Shown: positions 18,183 through 26,797, counted from the first letter of the stretch. The stretch: DNA of 64,000 nucleotides from JBBRVW01 sp963784645 (GCA_963784645.1 CAWARY010000005.1:310001-374000), one strand, 5' to 3'. Numbers and translations are program-made. The notes: a model not told the origin generated them from the sequence alone.

Positions 18183-19202
18183 ATGAGCGCGCAGACAGTC
18201 GCCGACCTCCCTCCCGTCCCGGCCGACCCGCTGGTGGCCGGGGCCCACCGGGTCGCCGTGCTCGCGCTCGACGGGGTGGTCGGCTTCGACCTCGGCACCC
18301 CGCCGCAGGTGCTGGGCGGGGCCCGGGACGCGTCCGGGCGCCGGTTGTACGACGTCCGCGTCTGCGGCCCCGGTGGGCCGGTGGCATCGGCGTCCGGCTT
18401 CGCCGTGCTGCCCGAGCACGGACTCGAGGCGCTGGGGTGGGCCGACACCGTCGTGGTCGCCGGGGTCGAGGGGGCGCGCACCGCGGGACCGTTCCCGGCC
18501 GCCGTCCTCGGCGCACTGCAGGCCACGGCCGGTCGGCAGCGCACCGTGTCGATCTGCACCGGGGCGTTCGTGCTGGCTGCCGCCGGCCTGCTCGACGGCC
18601 GGCCGGCGACCACCCACTGGCTCTGGGCCGACCGGTTCCGGGCGCTGCACCCGCACGTGCAGCTCGACCCCGACGTCCTCTTCGTCGACGACGGCGACGT
18701 CCTCACCTCGGCCGGCGTCGGTGCCGGGGTCGACCTGTGCCTGCACGTCGTGCGCAGCGACCACGGCGCGGCGGTGGCCAACCGCGTCGCCCGCCGCTGC
18801 GTGGTGCCGCCGTGGCGACCCGGCGGACAGTCGCAGTACATCGAGCGGCACGTCCCCGCCCCGTCCGCGGCCTCGACTGCCGAGGCCCGGGAGTGGGCCC
18901 TCGGCCACCTCGGGGCGGTCGTCGACCTGGCGGCGATGGCGGGCGTCGCGCACATGAGCGTGCGGACCTTCACCCGGCGGTTCCGCGACGAGACCGGGGT
19001 CAGCCCGGCCCGGTGGCTGGCGCAGCAGCGGGTCGACCTGGCCCGGCTGCTGCTGGAGACGACCGACCTGCCGGTCGACCAGGTCGCCCGGCGGGCCGGC
19101 TTCGGCACCGCCGCAGCGCTCCGGGCCCAGATGGCGGCCGCGGTCGGCGTCCCCCCGAGCGCCTACCGCAGCACCTTCCGCCCCGACCGCCAGGTCGGCT
19201 GA
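18183..19202 (+). CDS. GlxA-family transcriptional regulator (DJ-1/PfpI domain + AraC HTH)
   Basis: A 339-residue regulator. The N-terminal DJ-1/PfpI-like domain begins HRVAVLALDGVVGFDLGTP and contains SICTGAFVLAAAG with the usual cysteine elbow. The C-terminal domain (from about residue 240) has two AraC-type helix-turn-helix motifs (MSVRTFTRRFRDETGVSP and VDQVARRAGFGTAAALRAQM). Such proteins sense small molecules and usually activate adjacent genes. Here the target is probably the divergent MFS gene 70 nt away. ATG 18183 is chosen over ATG 18165 because AAGAAT ends 6 nt before it, resembling a leaderless promoter. Confidence 0.85.
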   Translation: MSAQTVADLPPVPADPLVAGAHRVAVLALDGVVGFDLGTPPQVLGGARDASGRRLYDVRVCGPGGPVASASGFAVLPEHGLEALGWADTVVVAGVEGARTAGPFPAAVLGALQATAGRQRTVSICTGAFVLAAAGLLDGRPATTHWLWADRFRALHPHVQLDPDVLFVDDGDVLTSAGVGAGVDLCLHVVRSDHGAAVANRVARRCVVPPWRPGGQSQYIERHVPAPSAASTAEAREWALGHLGAVVDLAAMAGVAHMSVRTFTRRFRDETGVSPARWLAQQRVDLARLLLETTDLPVDQVARRAGFGTAAALRAQMAAAVGVPPSAYRSTFRPDRQVG

Positions 19203-19223
19203 CGCCCGGTCGGGCGAGCAACC

Positions 19224-19265
19224 TGTCAGCCGCTGCCGCAGGTATACCGGCGGCAGCGGCTGACA
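19224..19265 (+). terminator. Perfect 16-bp inverted repeat between the regulator gene and ffh
   Basis: TGTCAGCCGCTGCCGC pairs perfectly with its complement across a 10-nt loop. The loop itself contains the palindrome GGTATACC. It lies 22 nt after the stop of the GlxA-like gene and about 30 nt before the TAGGCT element of ffh, so it probably terminates the upstream transcript. Confidence 0.7.
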
Positions 19266-19294
19266 AGTCGCCGGGTCGGGTTCGCGCCGGCGTC

Positions 19295-19300
19295 TAGGCT
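19295..19300 (+). promoter_or_regulatory. Candidate -10 element (TAGGCT) for ffh
   Basis: TAGGCT sits 52 nt upstream of the ffh GTG and just after the inverted repeat at 19224-19265, in a position suited to start the ffh transcript. No convincing -35 hexamer is visible. Confidence 0.45.
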
Positions 19301-19352
19301 GGGTCCCTGCCCGACCCGGCCCGACCCGTCGCCGTACGTCCGAAGGACTCGC

Positions 19353-20906
19353 GTGTTCGCCACCCTCTCCGACCGCCTCGCCGCCACGTTCAAGACCCTG
19401 CGCGGCAAGGGCCGGCTCACCGACGCCGACATCGACGCGACCACCCGTGAGATCCGGGTGGCCCTGCTCGAGGCCGACGTCGCGCTGTCGGTGGTCAAGG
19501 ACTTCATCGCCGCGGTGCGCGAGCGCGCACGTGGCATCGAGGTCAGCCAGGCGCTGAACCCGGCCCAGCAGATCGTCAAGATCGTCGACGAGGAGCTCGT
19601 CGCGATCCTCGGCGGCGAGACCCGGCGGCTGCGGTTCGCCAAGAACCCGCCGAGCGTGATCATGCTGGCCGGCCTCCAGGGCTCCGGCAAGACGACCCTG
19701 GCCGGCAAGCTCGCCCACTGGCTCAAGGGGCAGGGGCACCAGCCGGTACTCGTCGCCGCCGACCTCCAGCGGCCCAACGCCGTCACCCAGCTGCAGGTCG
19801 TCGGCGAGCGGGCCGGCGTCCCGGTGTTCGCGCCCGAGCCGGGCAACGGTGTCGGCGACCCGGTCGAGGTCGCACGGCTGGCGATCGAGCACGCCCGGCA
19901 GAAGATGTACGACGTCGTCATCGTCGACACCGCAGGTCGGCTGGGGGTCGACGCCGAGCTCATGCAGCAGGCGATCGACATCCGCGACGCGGTCCGGCCG
20001 GACGAGACGCTGTTCGTCGTCGACGCGATGATCGGCCAGGACGCGGTGGTGACCGCGCAGGCCTTCCTCGACGGCGTCGGCTTCGACGGCGTCGTCCTGA
20101 CCAAGCTCGACGGCGACGCCCGCGGTGGCGCGGCCCTGTCGGTGGCCAAGATCACCGGCCGGCAGGTGATGTTCGCCTCCAACGGCGAGAAGCTCGACGA
20201 CTTCGACACCTTCCACCCCGACCGGATGGCCCAGCGCATCCTCGGCATGGGCGACGTCCTGACCCTGATCGAGCAGGCCGAGAAGGCGTTCGACAAGGGC
20301 CAGGCCGAGGAGATGGCGGCGAAGTTCGGCCGCGGCGACGACTTCACGTTCGAGGACTTCCTCGCGCAGATGGAGAGCGTCCGGAAGATGGGCTCGATGT
20401 CCAAGCTGCTCGGGATGCTCCCGGGCATGGGGGCGATGCGCGAGCAGATCGAGAACATCGACGAGCGCGAGATCGACCGCACCACCGCGATCATCAAGTC
20501 GATGACGCCGGAGGAGCGCCGTAACCACAAGATCCTCAACGCGTCCCGGCGGCAGCGCATCGCCCGCGGCGCCGGCCGCACCGTGTCCGACGTCAACGGC
20601 CTCGTCGAGCGCTTCACCGAGGCGCAGAAGATGATGCGCCAGCTCGCGGCCGGTGGCGGCATGCCCGGGATGCCAGGCATGCCGGGACTTCCCGGCATGG
20701 GCCGCGGCAAGAAGGCGAAGGGCAAGCAGGGGCCGCCGAAGAAGCTCAAGGGCGGCCGGTCGGGCAACCCGGCCAAGCGCGCCCTGGAGCAGAAGCAGGC
20801 CGAGGCCCGCGCGAACGGCGAGGTCGTGGCCGGACTGCCCGACCTGCCCGAGGACTTCCAGCTGCCCGACGAGCTCAAGGGCCTGCTGCCGCCCGGTACG
20901 AGCTGA
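19353..20906 (+). CDS. ffh: Signal recognition particle protein Ffh
   Basis: A 517-residue SRP54 GTPase that binds signal sequences and SRP RNA and delivers ribosomes to FtsY. The N domain is followed by the GTPase with GLQGSGKTTLAGKLA (P-loop, about residues 107-121), DTAGRLGVD and TKLDGDARGG. The C-terminal M domain is Met-rich, with a GMPGMPGMPGLPGMGRGKK tract and a basic tail. GTG start. It is transcribed alone, with its own TAGGCT-type promoter. Confidence 0.97.
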   Translation: MFATLSDRLAATFKTLRGKGRLTDADIDATTREIRVALLEADVALSVVKDFIAAVRERARGIEVSQALNPAQQIVKIVDEELVAILGGETRRLRFAKNPPSVIMLAGLQGSGKTTLAGKLAHWLKGQGHQPVLVAADLQRPNAVTQLQVVGERAGVPVFAPEPGNGVGDPVEVARLAIEHARQKMYDVVIVDTAGRLGVDAELMQQAIDIRDAVRPDETLFVVDAMIGQDAVVTAQAFLDGVGFDGVVLTKLDGDARGGAALSVAKITGRQVMFASNGEKLDDFDTFHPDRMAQRILGMGDVLTLIEQAEKAFDKGQAEEMAAKFGRGDDFTFEDFLAQMESVRKMGSMSKLLGMLPGMGAMREQIENIDEREIDRTTAIIKSMTPEERRNHKILNASRRQRIARGAGRTVSDVNGLVERFTEAQKMMRQLAAGGGMPGMPGMPGLPGMGRGKKAKGKQGPPKKLKGGRSGNPAKRALEQKQAEARANGEVVAGLPDLPEDFQLPDELKGLLPPGTS

Positions 20907-20961
20907 CCCCCTCCGACCGGGCATACGCGACCCTGTCCGCCGCCCGCACCCGCGGAGGCCG

Positions 20962-21014
20962 GTGATCCACAGCGGATCTGTTGGACTTTCTCCAACGGAT
21001 CCCCTGTGGATCAC
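20962..21014 (+). repeat. Palindromic repeat, copy 1 (53 bp)
   Basis: Arms of 24 nt pair at 22 of 24 positions around the loop CTTTC. Each arm begins GTGATCCACAG. The same element recurs as a decayed or partial form at 21106-21179 and in inverted orientation at 59141-59193. It could act as a terminator after ffh. It also contains two TGATCCACA 9-mers that differ from the DnaA box TTATCCACA at one base. Confidence 0.75.
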
Positions 21015-21105
21015 GAGAGCTGGGTGAGCCGCGGACGGCGGGTGCGGTGGCAGCCCGCGCCGTCGTCCCGGCCGCCCTGACCCGCACCAGCACCCACCCG
21101 CACGA

Positions 21106-21179
21106 TGATCCACAGCGGATCGGTGGGGTTTTCTCCAGCAGATCCGCTGTGGATCACCGACCGATCCGCTGTGGATCAC
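21106..21179 (+). repeat. Palindromic repeat, copy 2 with an extra half-element
   Basis: TGATCCACAGCGGATC at 21106-21121 faces GATCCGCTGTGGATCA at 21141-21156, and a third identical half repeats at 21163-21179. The inner parts of the arms have diverged from copy 1, but the loop still reads TTTTCTCC, the same orientation as copy 1. It lies 30 bp before the amidohydrolase start. With copy 1 it makes up most of the 302-bp gap between ffh (ends 20906) and that gene. Confidence 0.72.
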
Positions 21180-21208
21180 CGCGGGACCCGGGTGGCAGGG
21201 TGGCGGGC

Positions 21209-22309
21209 ATGGCTGCTGAGAGCGGACCCGTCACGCCGTTGCACCTGCGCGCCGTCGTCCTGCCGGGGGCCGAGCGGCGCGACCTGTGGGTCGACGACCG
21301 CGGGCTGGTGCGCGACGACGAGGTGCCCGGTGCGCAGACGGTGACCACCGACGGCTGGGTCGTTCCCGGCCTGGTCGACGCGCACTGTCATGTCGGGCTC
21401 GATGCGCACGGAGCCGTCGACGCCGCAGCCACCGAGGCGCAGGCCGTCGCCGACCGCGACGCCGGCGCGCTGCTGCTGCGCGACGCCGGCGTGCCGGCCG
21501 ACACCCACTGGATCGACGACCGCGACGACCTGCCGCGGGTCATCCGGGCCGGCCGGCACATCGCGCGCAGCACCCGCTACATCCGCAACTACGGCGCGGA
21601 GATCGAGCCCGACGACCTGGTCGCGGAGGTCACGACCCAGGCCGCACGCGGCGACGGCTGGGTCAAGCTGGTCGGCGACTGGATCGACCGCGACGCCGGC
21701 GACCTCACCCCGTGCTGGCCCGCCGACGTCGCGGCCGCCGGCATCGCCCGGGCGCACGAGCTGGGGGTCCGGGTCACGGCGCACTGCTTCGGTGAGCAGT
21801 CCGTCGCCGAGCTGGTGGCCGCCGGCATCGACTGCATCGAGCACGGCACCGGGGTCACCCCGGACGTGGTCGAGGCGATGGCCCGGCGGGGCACCGCGCT
21901 GGTGCCGACCCGCGTGCAGATCGACAACTTCCCGACGTACGCCGAGCAGGGCGGCGCCAGGTTCCCGGCCTACGCCGCGCACATGCGCGACCTGCACGCC
22001 CGCAGCGACGCGACCCTGCGGGCGGCCTACGACGCGGGTGTGTCGATCTACTGCGGCACCGACGCCGGGGGGGTGCTCCCGCACGGGCTGGTCGCCCGCG
22101 AGGTGCAGGCCCTGCACGAGCAGGTGGGTCTCCCGGCGGAGGTCGCGCTGGCCGGCGCCTCCTGGGCGGCCCGCGACTGGCTCGGGCGCCCGGGGCTGGA
22201 GGCGGGGGAGTCCGCCGACCTCGTCGTGTACGACGCGGACCCCCGCGCCGACCTCGGGGTCCTCGCCCACCCCCGGGCCGTCGTCCTCCGCGGCCGGGTC
22301 GTGGCTTGA
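21209..22309 (+). CDS. Amidohydrolase family protein (imidazolonepropionase-like)
   Basis: A 366-residue metal-dependent hydrolase of the amidohydrolase superfamily. The metal ligands DAHCHVG (about residue 57), TAHCFG and EHG, the candidate carbamylated lysine in GWVKLVGDW, and the catalytic aspartate in GTDAGGVLPHG are all present. Residue spacing resembles imidazolonepropionase/prolidase-type members, but the substrate is not evident. ATG 21209 is used; the frame is open upstream only through the palindromic repeat. It is monocistronic, between the repeats and the terminator at 22345. Confidence 0.82.
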   Translation: MAAESGPVTPLHLRAVVLPGAERRDLWVDDRGLVRDDEVPGAQTVTTDGWVVPGLVDAHCHVGLDAHGAVDAAATEAQAVADRDAGALLLRDAGVPADTHWIDDRDDLPRVIRAGRHIARSTRYIRNYGAEIEPDDLVAEVTTQAARGDGWVKLVGDWIDRDAGDLTPCWPADVAAAGIARAHELGVRVTAHCFGEQSVAELVAAGIDCIEHGTGVTPDVVEAMARRGTALVPTRVQIDNFPTYAEQGGARFPAYAAHMRDLHARSDATLRAAYDAGVSIYCGTDAGGVLPHGLVAREVQALHEQVGLPAEVALAGASWAARDWLGRPGLEAGESADLVVYDADPRADLGVLAHPRAVVLRGRVVA

Positions 22310-22344
22310 CGGAGATCCCCGGACACAGATCCACTGTGCGCCGC

Positions 22345-22373
22345 CGCACCGGACCCGCCGCAGGTCCGGTGCG
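22345..22373 (+). terminator. Perfect 11-bp stem-loop after the amidohydrolase gene
   Basis: CGCACCGGACC pairs exactly with GGTCCGGTGCG across a 7-nt loop, 35 nt after the stop codon. There is no T-tract. It insulates the rpsP operon, whose promoter lies about 35 nt further on. Confidence 0.7.
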
Positions 22374-22405
22374 TCCCCGCGCAAAGGATCGTGAGGTGGG
22401 GACGA

Positions 22406-22435
22406 TTCGGCGGGTGGCGCTGGGTCTGGCATGAT
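22406..22435 (+). promoter_or_regulatory. Candidate promoter of the rpsP operon
   Basis: TTCGGC (22406-22411), an 18-nt spacer and CATGAT (22430-22435) with a TGG just before it as an extended -10. The rpsB promoter region has the same CGATTCGGC block and the same 18-nt spacer. The transcript would have a leader of about 120 nt before the rpsP GTG, in which I see no specific structure. Confidence 0.45.
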
Positions 22436-22564
22436 GGCCCGCTGTACTCGGCGTACGACGGGCCCTCTCATCCCGGCGCACGCCGCGTCCCCCGGTCGGG
22501 AACGTCCGCACCCCACGCGGTCCGTACCGCCACCCCGCTCGCAGAAGCAGGAGCTTCCTCAACC

Positions 22565-23152
22565 GTGGCTGTCAAGATCAAGCTGATGCGCATGGGCAAG
22601 ATCCGTGCGCCGTACTACCGCATCGTCGTCGCCGACTCGCGCACCAAGCGTGACGGTCGGGCCATCGAGGAGATCGGCAAGTACCACCCCACCCGCGAGC
22701 CCTCGCTCATCGAGGTCGACTCGCCGCGCGCGCAGTACTGGCTCTCCGTCGGCGCGCAGCCGACCGAGCCCGTCGCCGCGATCCTCAAGATCACCGGCGA
22801 CTGGCAGAAGTTCAAGGGCCTGCCGGGCCAGGAGGGCACCCTGCGCGTCGCCGAGCCGAAGGCCGACAAGAAGTCGGTGTTCGAGGCGGCCGCCAAGGAC
22901 TCCGCCGGCCAGCCCAAGGACGGCGCCACGACGCCGAAGAAGAAGGCCGCCAAGAAGGCCGACGCTCCGGCCGCGACCGAGGCGCCCGCCGCCGAGGCCG
23001 CCCCGGAGGCTGCCGCACCGGAGGCGACCGTCGTCGAGGAGCCGAAGACCGAGGACGCCGCTGCGGCGCCCGAGACTGCTCCGGCCGCCGAGGCCGAGGC
23101 GCCGGCTGCCGAGGCGCCTGCCGCCGACGAGCCCGCCAAGGACGAGGCGTAG
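22565..23152 (+). CDS. rpsP: 30S ribosomal protein S16 with a long Ala/Glu/Pro tail
   Basis: Residues 1 to about 95 are a standard S16 (MAVKIKLMRMGKIRAPYYRIVV, then QYWLSVGAQPTEPV). After this comes a low-complexity tail of about 100 residues, first Lys-rich (PKKKAAKKAD), then repeating A-P-A-A-E-A units, so the protein is 195 residues instead of the usual 80-165. Actinobacterial S16 proteins often carry tails; the role is unknown. The GTG start has AGGAG upstream. It is the first gene of rpsP-khpA-rimM-trmD. Confidence 0.95.
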   Translation: MAVKIKLMRMGKIRAPYYRIVVADSRTKRDGRAIEEIGKYHPTREPSLIEVDSPRAQYWLSVGAQPTEPVAAILKITGDWQKFKGLPGQEGTLRVAEPKADKKSVFEAAAKDSAGQPKDGATTPKKKAAKKADAPAATEAPAAEAAPEAAAPEATVVEEPKTEDAAAAPETAPAAEAEAPAAEAPAADEPAKDEA

Positions 23153-23155
23153 GCC

Positions 23156-23395
23156 GTGCTCGAGGAAGCCCTCGAGCACCTGGTCCGCGGCATCGTCGAC
23201 AACCCGGACGACGTCTCCGTCCGCGACCGCACCAACCGCCGCGGTCGCACCCTCGAGGTGCGCGTGCATCCTGAGGACCTCGGCAAGGTGATCGGCCGGG
23301 GTGGCCGCACCGCCAAAGCCCTGCGCACCGTGATCGGCGCGCTCGGCAACGGCACGAGCGTCCGCGTCGACTTCCTCGACGTCGACGAGCGCTAG
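23156..23395 (+). CDS. khpA: KH-domain RNA-binding protein KhpA
   Basis: A 79-residue single KH-domain protein. The RNA-binding loop GRGGRTAKAL is at about residues 47-56, and the N-terminus LEEALEHLVRGIVDNPDDV is typical of the family. KhpA (with KhpB/Jag) binds RNA and influences cell division in Gram-positive bacteria. The GTG start is 3 nt after the rpsP stop, so translation is coupled. Confidence 0.93.
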   Translation: MLEEALEHLVRGIVDNPDDVSVRDRTNRRGRTLEVRVHPEDLGKVIGRGGRTAKALRTVIGALGNGTSVRVDFLDVDER

Positions 23396-23431
23396 CAGCC
23401 GACCTCCGGTCGACCGGGCGGTGGAGGGCTG

Positions 23432-23998
23432 ATGGAGGTCGTTGTCGCTCGGATCGGCCGTCCGCACGGTCTCCACGGCGAGGTGTCGGTGGAGGTGCGC
23501 ACCGACGACCCGGAGGGCAGGTTCGCCCCCGGGACGACGGTGCGCACCGATCCCGCCTCGGCCGGCCCGCTGACCATCACCGACGGTCGGGTGCACTCCG
23601 GTCGGCTCCTGCTCACCTTCGACGGGTACGCCGACCGCGGCGCCGCCGAGGGGCTGCGCAACGTCCTGCTGGTGGCCGACGTCGACCCGTCCCAGCGGCT
23701 CGACGACCCGGACGAGTTCCTCGACTCCCAGCTGCTCGGCCTCGACGTGCGCACGGTCGGCGGTGCCGACGTCGGTGAGCTCGTCGAGGTCCTGCACCTG
23801 CCCGGCCAGGACGTCCTCGCCGTCCGGCGTCCCGACAGCACCGAGGTGCTGGTGCCCTTCGTCGCGGCCATCGTCCCGACCGTCGACCTGGACGCCGGGG
23901 TGGTCGTCGTCGACCCGCCGCCCGGGTTGCTCGCCGACGTCCCCGACGAGGTCCCCGACGAGGCCGAGCCGTCGGACCGGCGCGACGACCCGTCATGA
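23432..23998 (+). CDS. rimM: Ribosome maturation factor RimM
   Basis: A 188-residue 30S assembly factor that binds S19 and helps form the 3' head domain. The N-terminal RimM barrel starts VVVARIGRPHGLHGEVSVE, a near-perfect family signature, followed by the PRC-barrel domain (LLGLDVRTVGGADVGEL and VLVPFVAAIVPTVD). The stop overlaps the trmD ATG by 4 nt. Confidence 0.95.
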   Translation: MEVVVARIGRPHGLHGEVSVEVRTDDPEGRFAPGTTVRTDPASAGPLTITDGRVHSGRLLLTFDGYADRGAAEGLRNVLLVADVDPSQRLDDPDEFLDSQLLGLDVRTVGGADVGELVEVLHLPGQDVLAVRRPDSTEVLVPFVAAIVPTVDLDAGVVVVDPPPGLLADVPDEVPDEAEPSDRRDDPS

Positions 23999-24789
23999 GG
24001 ATCGACGTCCTCACGATCTTCCCCGACTACCTCGCGCCGCTGCGGCTCTCGTTGATCGGCCGGGCCGTCGAGGACGGCCTGATCGACCTGCGGGTGCACG
24101 ACCTGCGCGGCTGGACCGCCGACCGGCACCGCACCGTCGACGACTCGCCGTACGGCGGCGGGCCCGGGATGCTCATGCGGCCGGAGCCGTGGGGCGACGC
24201 CCTGGACGAGGTCCTCGGGGACGAGCGGGACGTGCGGGTCCTGGTGCCGACGCCCGGCGGGGTGCCGTTCTCCCAGGCACTGGCGCACGAGCTGGCCGGG
24301 GAGCCGCGGCTGGTGTTCGCCTGCGGGCGCTACGAGGGCGTCGACCAGCGCGTGCTCGACGACGTCGCGACGCGGGCCCGGGTGACCGAGGTCAGCCTCG
24401 GTGACTACGTCCTCAACGGCGGGGAGGTCGCGGTGCTCGCGGTCGTCGAGGCTGTCGCCCGGCTGCTGCCCGGCGTGATCGGCAACGCCGCGTCGCTCGA
24501 GGACGAGTCGCACGCCGGCGGTCTGCTCGAGGCACCGGGCTACACCAAGCCGGCCGCGTGGCGCGGTCGGGAGGTCCCGGCGGTGCTGCTGTCCGGCGAC
24601 CACGCCCGGATCACCCGCTGGCGCCGGGACGAGTCGCTGCGCCGGACCGTCGACCGCCGTCCCGACCTGGTGGCCGCCCTCGACCCCGCGGGTCTGGACC
24701 GCGACGACCTCGCGGTGCTCGCCGACCTGGGCTGGTCGCCGGGGGCTGCCGGGCGATTGGCCCGCTCCAGCGACCCTGTGGCAGACTGA
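23995..24789 (+). CDS. trmD: tRNA (guanine-N1)-methyltransferase TrmD
   Basis: SAM-dependent SPOUT enzyme that makes m1G37 in tRNAs with G36 and so prevents +1 frameshifting. The 264-residue protein starts MRIDVLTIFPDYLAPL. It contains DSPYGGGPGMLMRPEP and the deep-knot loop CGRYEGVDQRV, followed by SLGDYVLNGGEVA. All residues of the AdoMet pocket appear intact. ATG start overlapping rimM. Confidence 0.97.
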   Translation: MRIDVLTIFPDYLAPLRLSLIGRAVEDGLIDLRVHDLRGWTADRHRTVDDSPYGGGPGMLMRPEPWGDALDEVLGDERDVRVLVPTPGGVPFSQALAHELAGEPRLVFACGRYEGVDQRVLDDVATRARVTEVSLGDYVLNGGEVAVLAVVEAVARLLPGVIGNAASLEDESHAGGLLEAPGYTKPAAWRGREVPAVLLSGDHARITRWRRDESLRRTVDRRPDLVAALDPAGLDRDDLAVLADLGWSPGAAGRLARSSDPVAD

Positions 24790-24912
24790 CTCGCTGCGGT
24801 CAGCCGCGAGCGCCCCCGCCACAGGGAGGGCACTGCTCCACGACACGACCGCCACACAACTGCACCCCACCCACCGTGGGTGACCTGTGGCACCGCGAGA
24901 GAAGAGAACCCG

Positions 24913-25272
24913 ATGCAGACGCTGGACGCCCTCGACGACGCCTCGAAGCGCTCGGACATCCCCGAGTTCCGACCCGGCGACACCCTCAAGGTCCACGTCA
25001 AGGTCATCGAGGGGACCCGCTCTCGCATCCAGGTCTTCCAGGGCGTGGTCATCCGCCGGCAGGGCTCGGGCGTGCGCGAGACCTTCACGGTCCGCAAGGT
25101 CAGCTTCGGCGTCGGCGTGGAGCGCACCTTCCCGGTGCACACCCCGGTGATCGACAAGATCGAGGTCGTCACCCGCGGTGACGTCCGCCGCGCGAAGCTC
25201 TACTACCTGCGCGAGCTGCGCGGCAAGGCCGCCAAGATCAAGGAGCGGCGCGACACCCCCGTCGCCCGCTGA
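24913..25272 (+). CDS. rplS: 50S ribosomal protein L19
   Basis: A 119-residue L19 at the subunit interface. It has the family blocks IPEFRPGDTLKVHVKV, the RIQVFQGVVIRR segment, and FPVHTPVIDKIEV. The ATG has GAAGAGAA upstream; the open frame back to 24880 is not coding-like. A short hairpin (CACCCA-CCG-TGGGTG, 24868-24882) lies in the 123-nt gap after trmD. A weak promoter (TTGGCC 24757, CAGACT 24782) may lie at the trmD end. Confidence 0.96.
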   Translation: MQTLDALDDASKRSDIPEFRPGDTLKVHVKVIEGTRSRIQVFQGVVIRRQGSGVRETFTVRKVSFGVGVERTFPVHTPVIDKIEVVTRGDVRRAKLYYLRELRGKAAKIKERRDTPVAR

Positions 25273-25313
25273 CCGTTCCCCTCGACGCGCGACTCCCACC
25301 TCCGCCGGCGCGC

Positions 25314-25994
25314 GTGGAGGGCGAGGCGCCGTCGCGCACCCCGGCCGGCCGGCGCGCCCGGTCGCTCGTCGAGCTCGCTGTGCTGGTGGTGCTGGCGGTG
25401 CTGGCCACCTGGCTGGTGCGCACCTACCTGGTCGCGCCGTTCTCCATCCCCTCGGGGTCGATGGAGAACACCCTGCGGCCCGGCGACCGCATCCTCGTCG
25501 ACCGGCTGTCCTACCGGCTGCACGACGTGCGGCGCGGCGACGCCGTCGTGTTCGACGGCACCGAGGCCTTCGGCTCGCTGAACGGCGGCGGCACCACCGA
25601 CTACGTCAAGCGCGTCGTCGGCCTGCCCGGCGACCACGTCGTGTGCTGCGACGACCAGGGCCGGATCACCGTCGACGGTAAGGCGCTGGACGAGACCAGC
25701 TACCTGCACCCCGGCGACGAGCCGTCCGAGATGCGTTTCGACGTCACCGTGCCGGCGGGCAAGCTGTGGCTGATGGGTGACCACCGGTCCGACTCGCTGG
25801 ACTCGCGCGCCCACCTCGGCGATCCCGGCGGTGGATTCGTGCCGGTCGAGAGGGTGATCGGCCGGGTGCTCGTGGTCGTCTGGCCGCTGGACCGGCTCGG
25901 GTCCCGCTCCGGTGCCGACGTAGGCTTCGCGACGGCGCACCCGGCACCCCCGGGCGCCGCGGGGACAGCGGGGACGGAAGGACGGACGCGATGA
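25314..25994 (+). CDS. lepB: Type I signal peptidase (first of two)
   Basis: A 226-residue membrane peptidase that cleaves Sec/Tat signal peptides. One N-terminal membrane helix (about residues 17-36) precedes the catalytic box FSIPSGSMENTL with nucleophile Ser49. The general-base lysine is in DYVKRVVGLPGDH and the box E motif is GDHRSDSLDSR. GTG start, 41 nt after rplS. Its stop overlaps the ATG of the second lepB. Adjacent paralogues are common in actinomycetes and may divide substrates. Confidence 0.94.
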   Translation: MEGEAPSRTPAGRRARSLVELAVLVVLAVLATWLVRTYLVAPFSIPSGSMENTLRPGDRILVDRLSYRLHDVRRGDAVVFDGTEAFGSLNGGGTTDYVKRVVGLPGDHVVCCDDQGRITVDGKALDETSYLHPGDEPSEMRFDVTVPAGKLWLMGDHRSDSLDSRAHLGDPGGGFVPVERVIGRVLVVVWPLDRLGSRSGADVGFATAHPAPPGAAGTAGTEGRTR

Positions 25995-26773
25995 CGACCG
26001 AGGACGGTCAGCGCGCCGCCGACCCCGCGACGCCGCCCCCGCCCGGTGCGGCCGCCGAACCCGCTCGCCCTCCTGTGCGCACCCGCCGGGCGCAGCCGCA
26101 GCGGAAGTCGTTCCTGCGCGAGCTGCCCGGCATCGTCATCACCGCGCTGGTCATCTCGGTGCTCATCAAGACCTTCCTCGTGCAGGCGTTCTACATCCCC
26201 TCCGGGTCGATGGAGAACACCCTGCTGGTCAACGACCGGGTGCTGGTCAACAAGCTCGCCGACAAGCCCGACGAGATCCACCGCGGCGACGTGATCGTCT
26301 TCCAGGACCCGGGCGGCTGGCTCGGGGGGAGCGGCGCGTCGACCCGCGGCAGCCTGGTCACGGCTGTCCGCAACGTGCTCGTCTTCGTCGGCCTGGCGCC
26401 GGCCGCCGGCGAGGAGGACCTCATCAAGCGCGTCATCGGCGTCGGCGGCGACAAGGTCGTCTGCTGCGACGACGGTGGCCACCTCACCGTCAACGGCAAG
26501 CCGCTGGACGAGACCTACCTCTACCCGGGAGACGACCCGTCCGGCGAGGAGTTCTCGATCACGGTGCCCCAGGGCAAGCTCTGGGTCATGGGTGACCACC
26601 GGTCGGTCTCCGAGGACAGCCGTGCGCACCAGCAGCAGCCCGGGAAGGGCTTCGTCCCGGTCGACGACGTGATCGGCCGGGCGTTCACCATCGTGTGGCC
26701 GCTGGACCGCGCCCGGCTGCTGCACCGGCCCCCGACGTTCGACCAGCCCGGACTCGCCGCGGCGGCCCACTGA
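25991..26773 (+). CDS. lepB: Type I signal peptidase (second of two)
   Basis: A 260-residue paralogue of the preceding gene. It has a proline-rich cytoplasmic tail, a membrane helix (GIVITALVISVLIKTFLV) and the serine box FYIPSGSMENTL. An insertion of about 20 residues separates this from the lysine box LIKRVIGVGGDK, and the final box is GDHRSVSEDSR. The catalytic dyad is complete, so it should be active. The ATG overlaps the first lepB stop (ATGA), and rnhB follows with its own TAGGCT element. Confidence 0.94.
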   Translation: MTTEDGQRAADPATPPPPGAAAEPARPPVRTRRAQPQRKSFLRELPGIVITALVISVLIKTFLVQAFYIPSGSMENTLLVNDRVLVNKLADKPDEIHRGDVIVFQDPGGWLGGSGASTRGSLVTAVRNVLVFVGLAPAAGEEDLIKRVIGVGGDKVVCCDDGGHLTVNGKPLDETYLYPGDDPSGEEFSITVPQGKLWVMGDHRSVSEDSRAHQQQPGKGFVPVDDVIGRAFTIVWPLDRARLLHRPPTFDQPGLAAAAH

Positions 26774-26797
26774 GCCGGTTCGGTCCCGGCTGCGTCG

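Noticed and set aside
16782..21179. A 1465-codon open frame on the minus strand across glnD, the MFS gene, the GlxA gene and ffh
   Set aside because: It is the complement of well-supported genes on the plus strand and of the MFS gene in another frame; its Arg/Gly/Ala/Asp-rich composition is typical of antisense reading of high-GC genes.
20981..21208. In-frame upstream extension of the amidohydrolase starting in the palindromic repeat
   Set aside because: The extra residues are translations of the repeats and have no family similarity; ATG 21209 gives the normal N-terminus.
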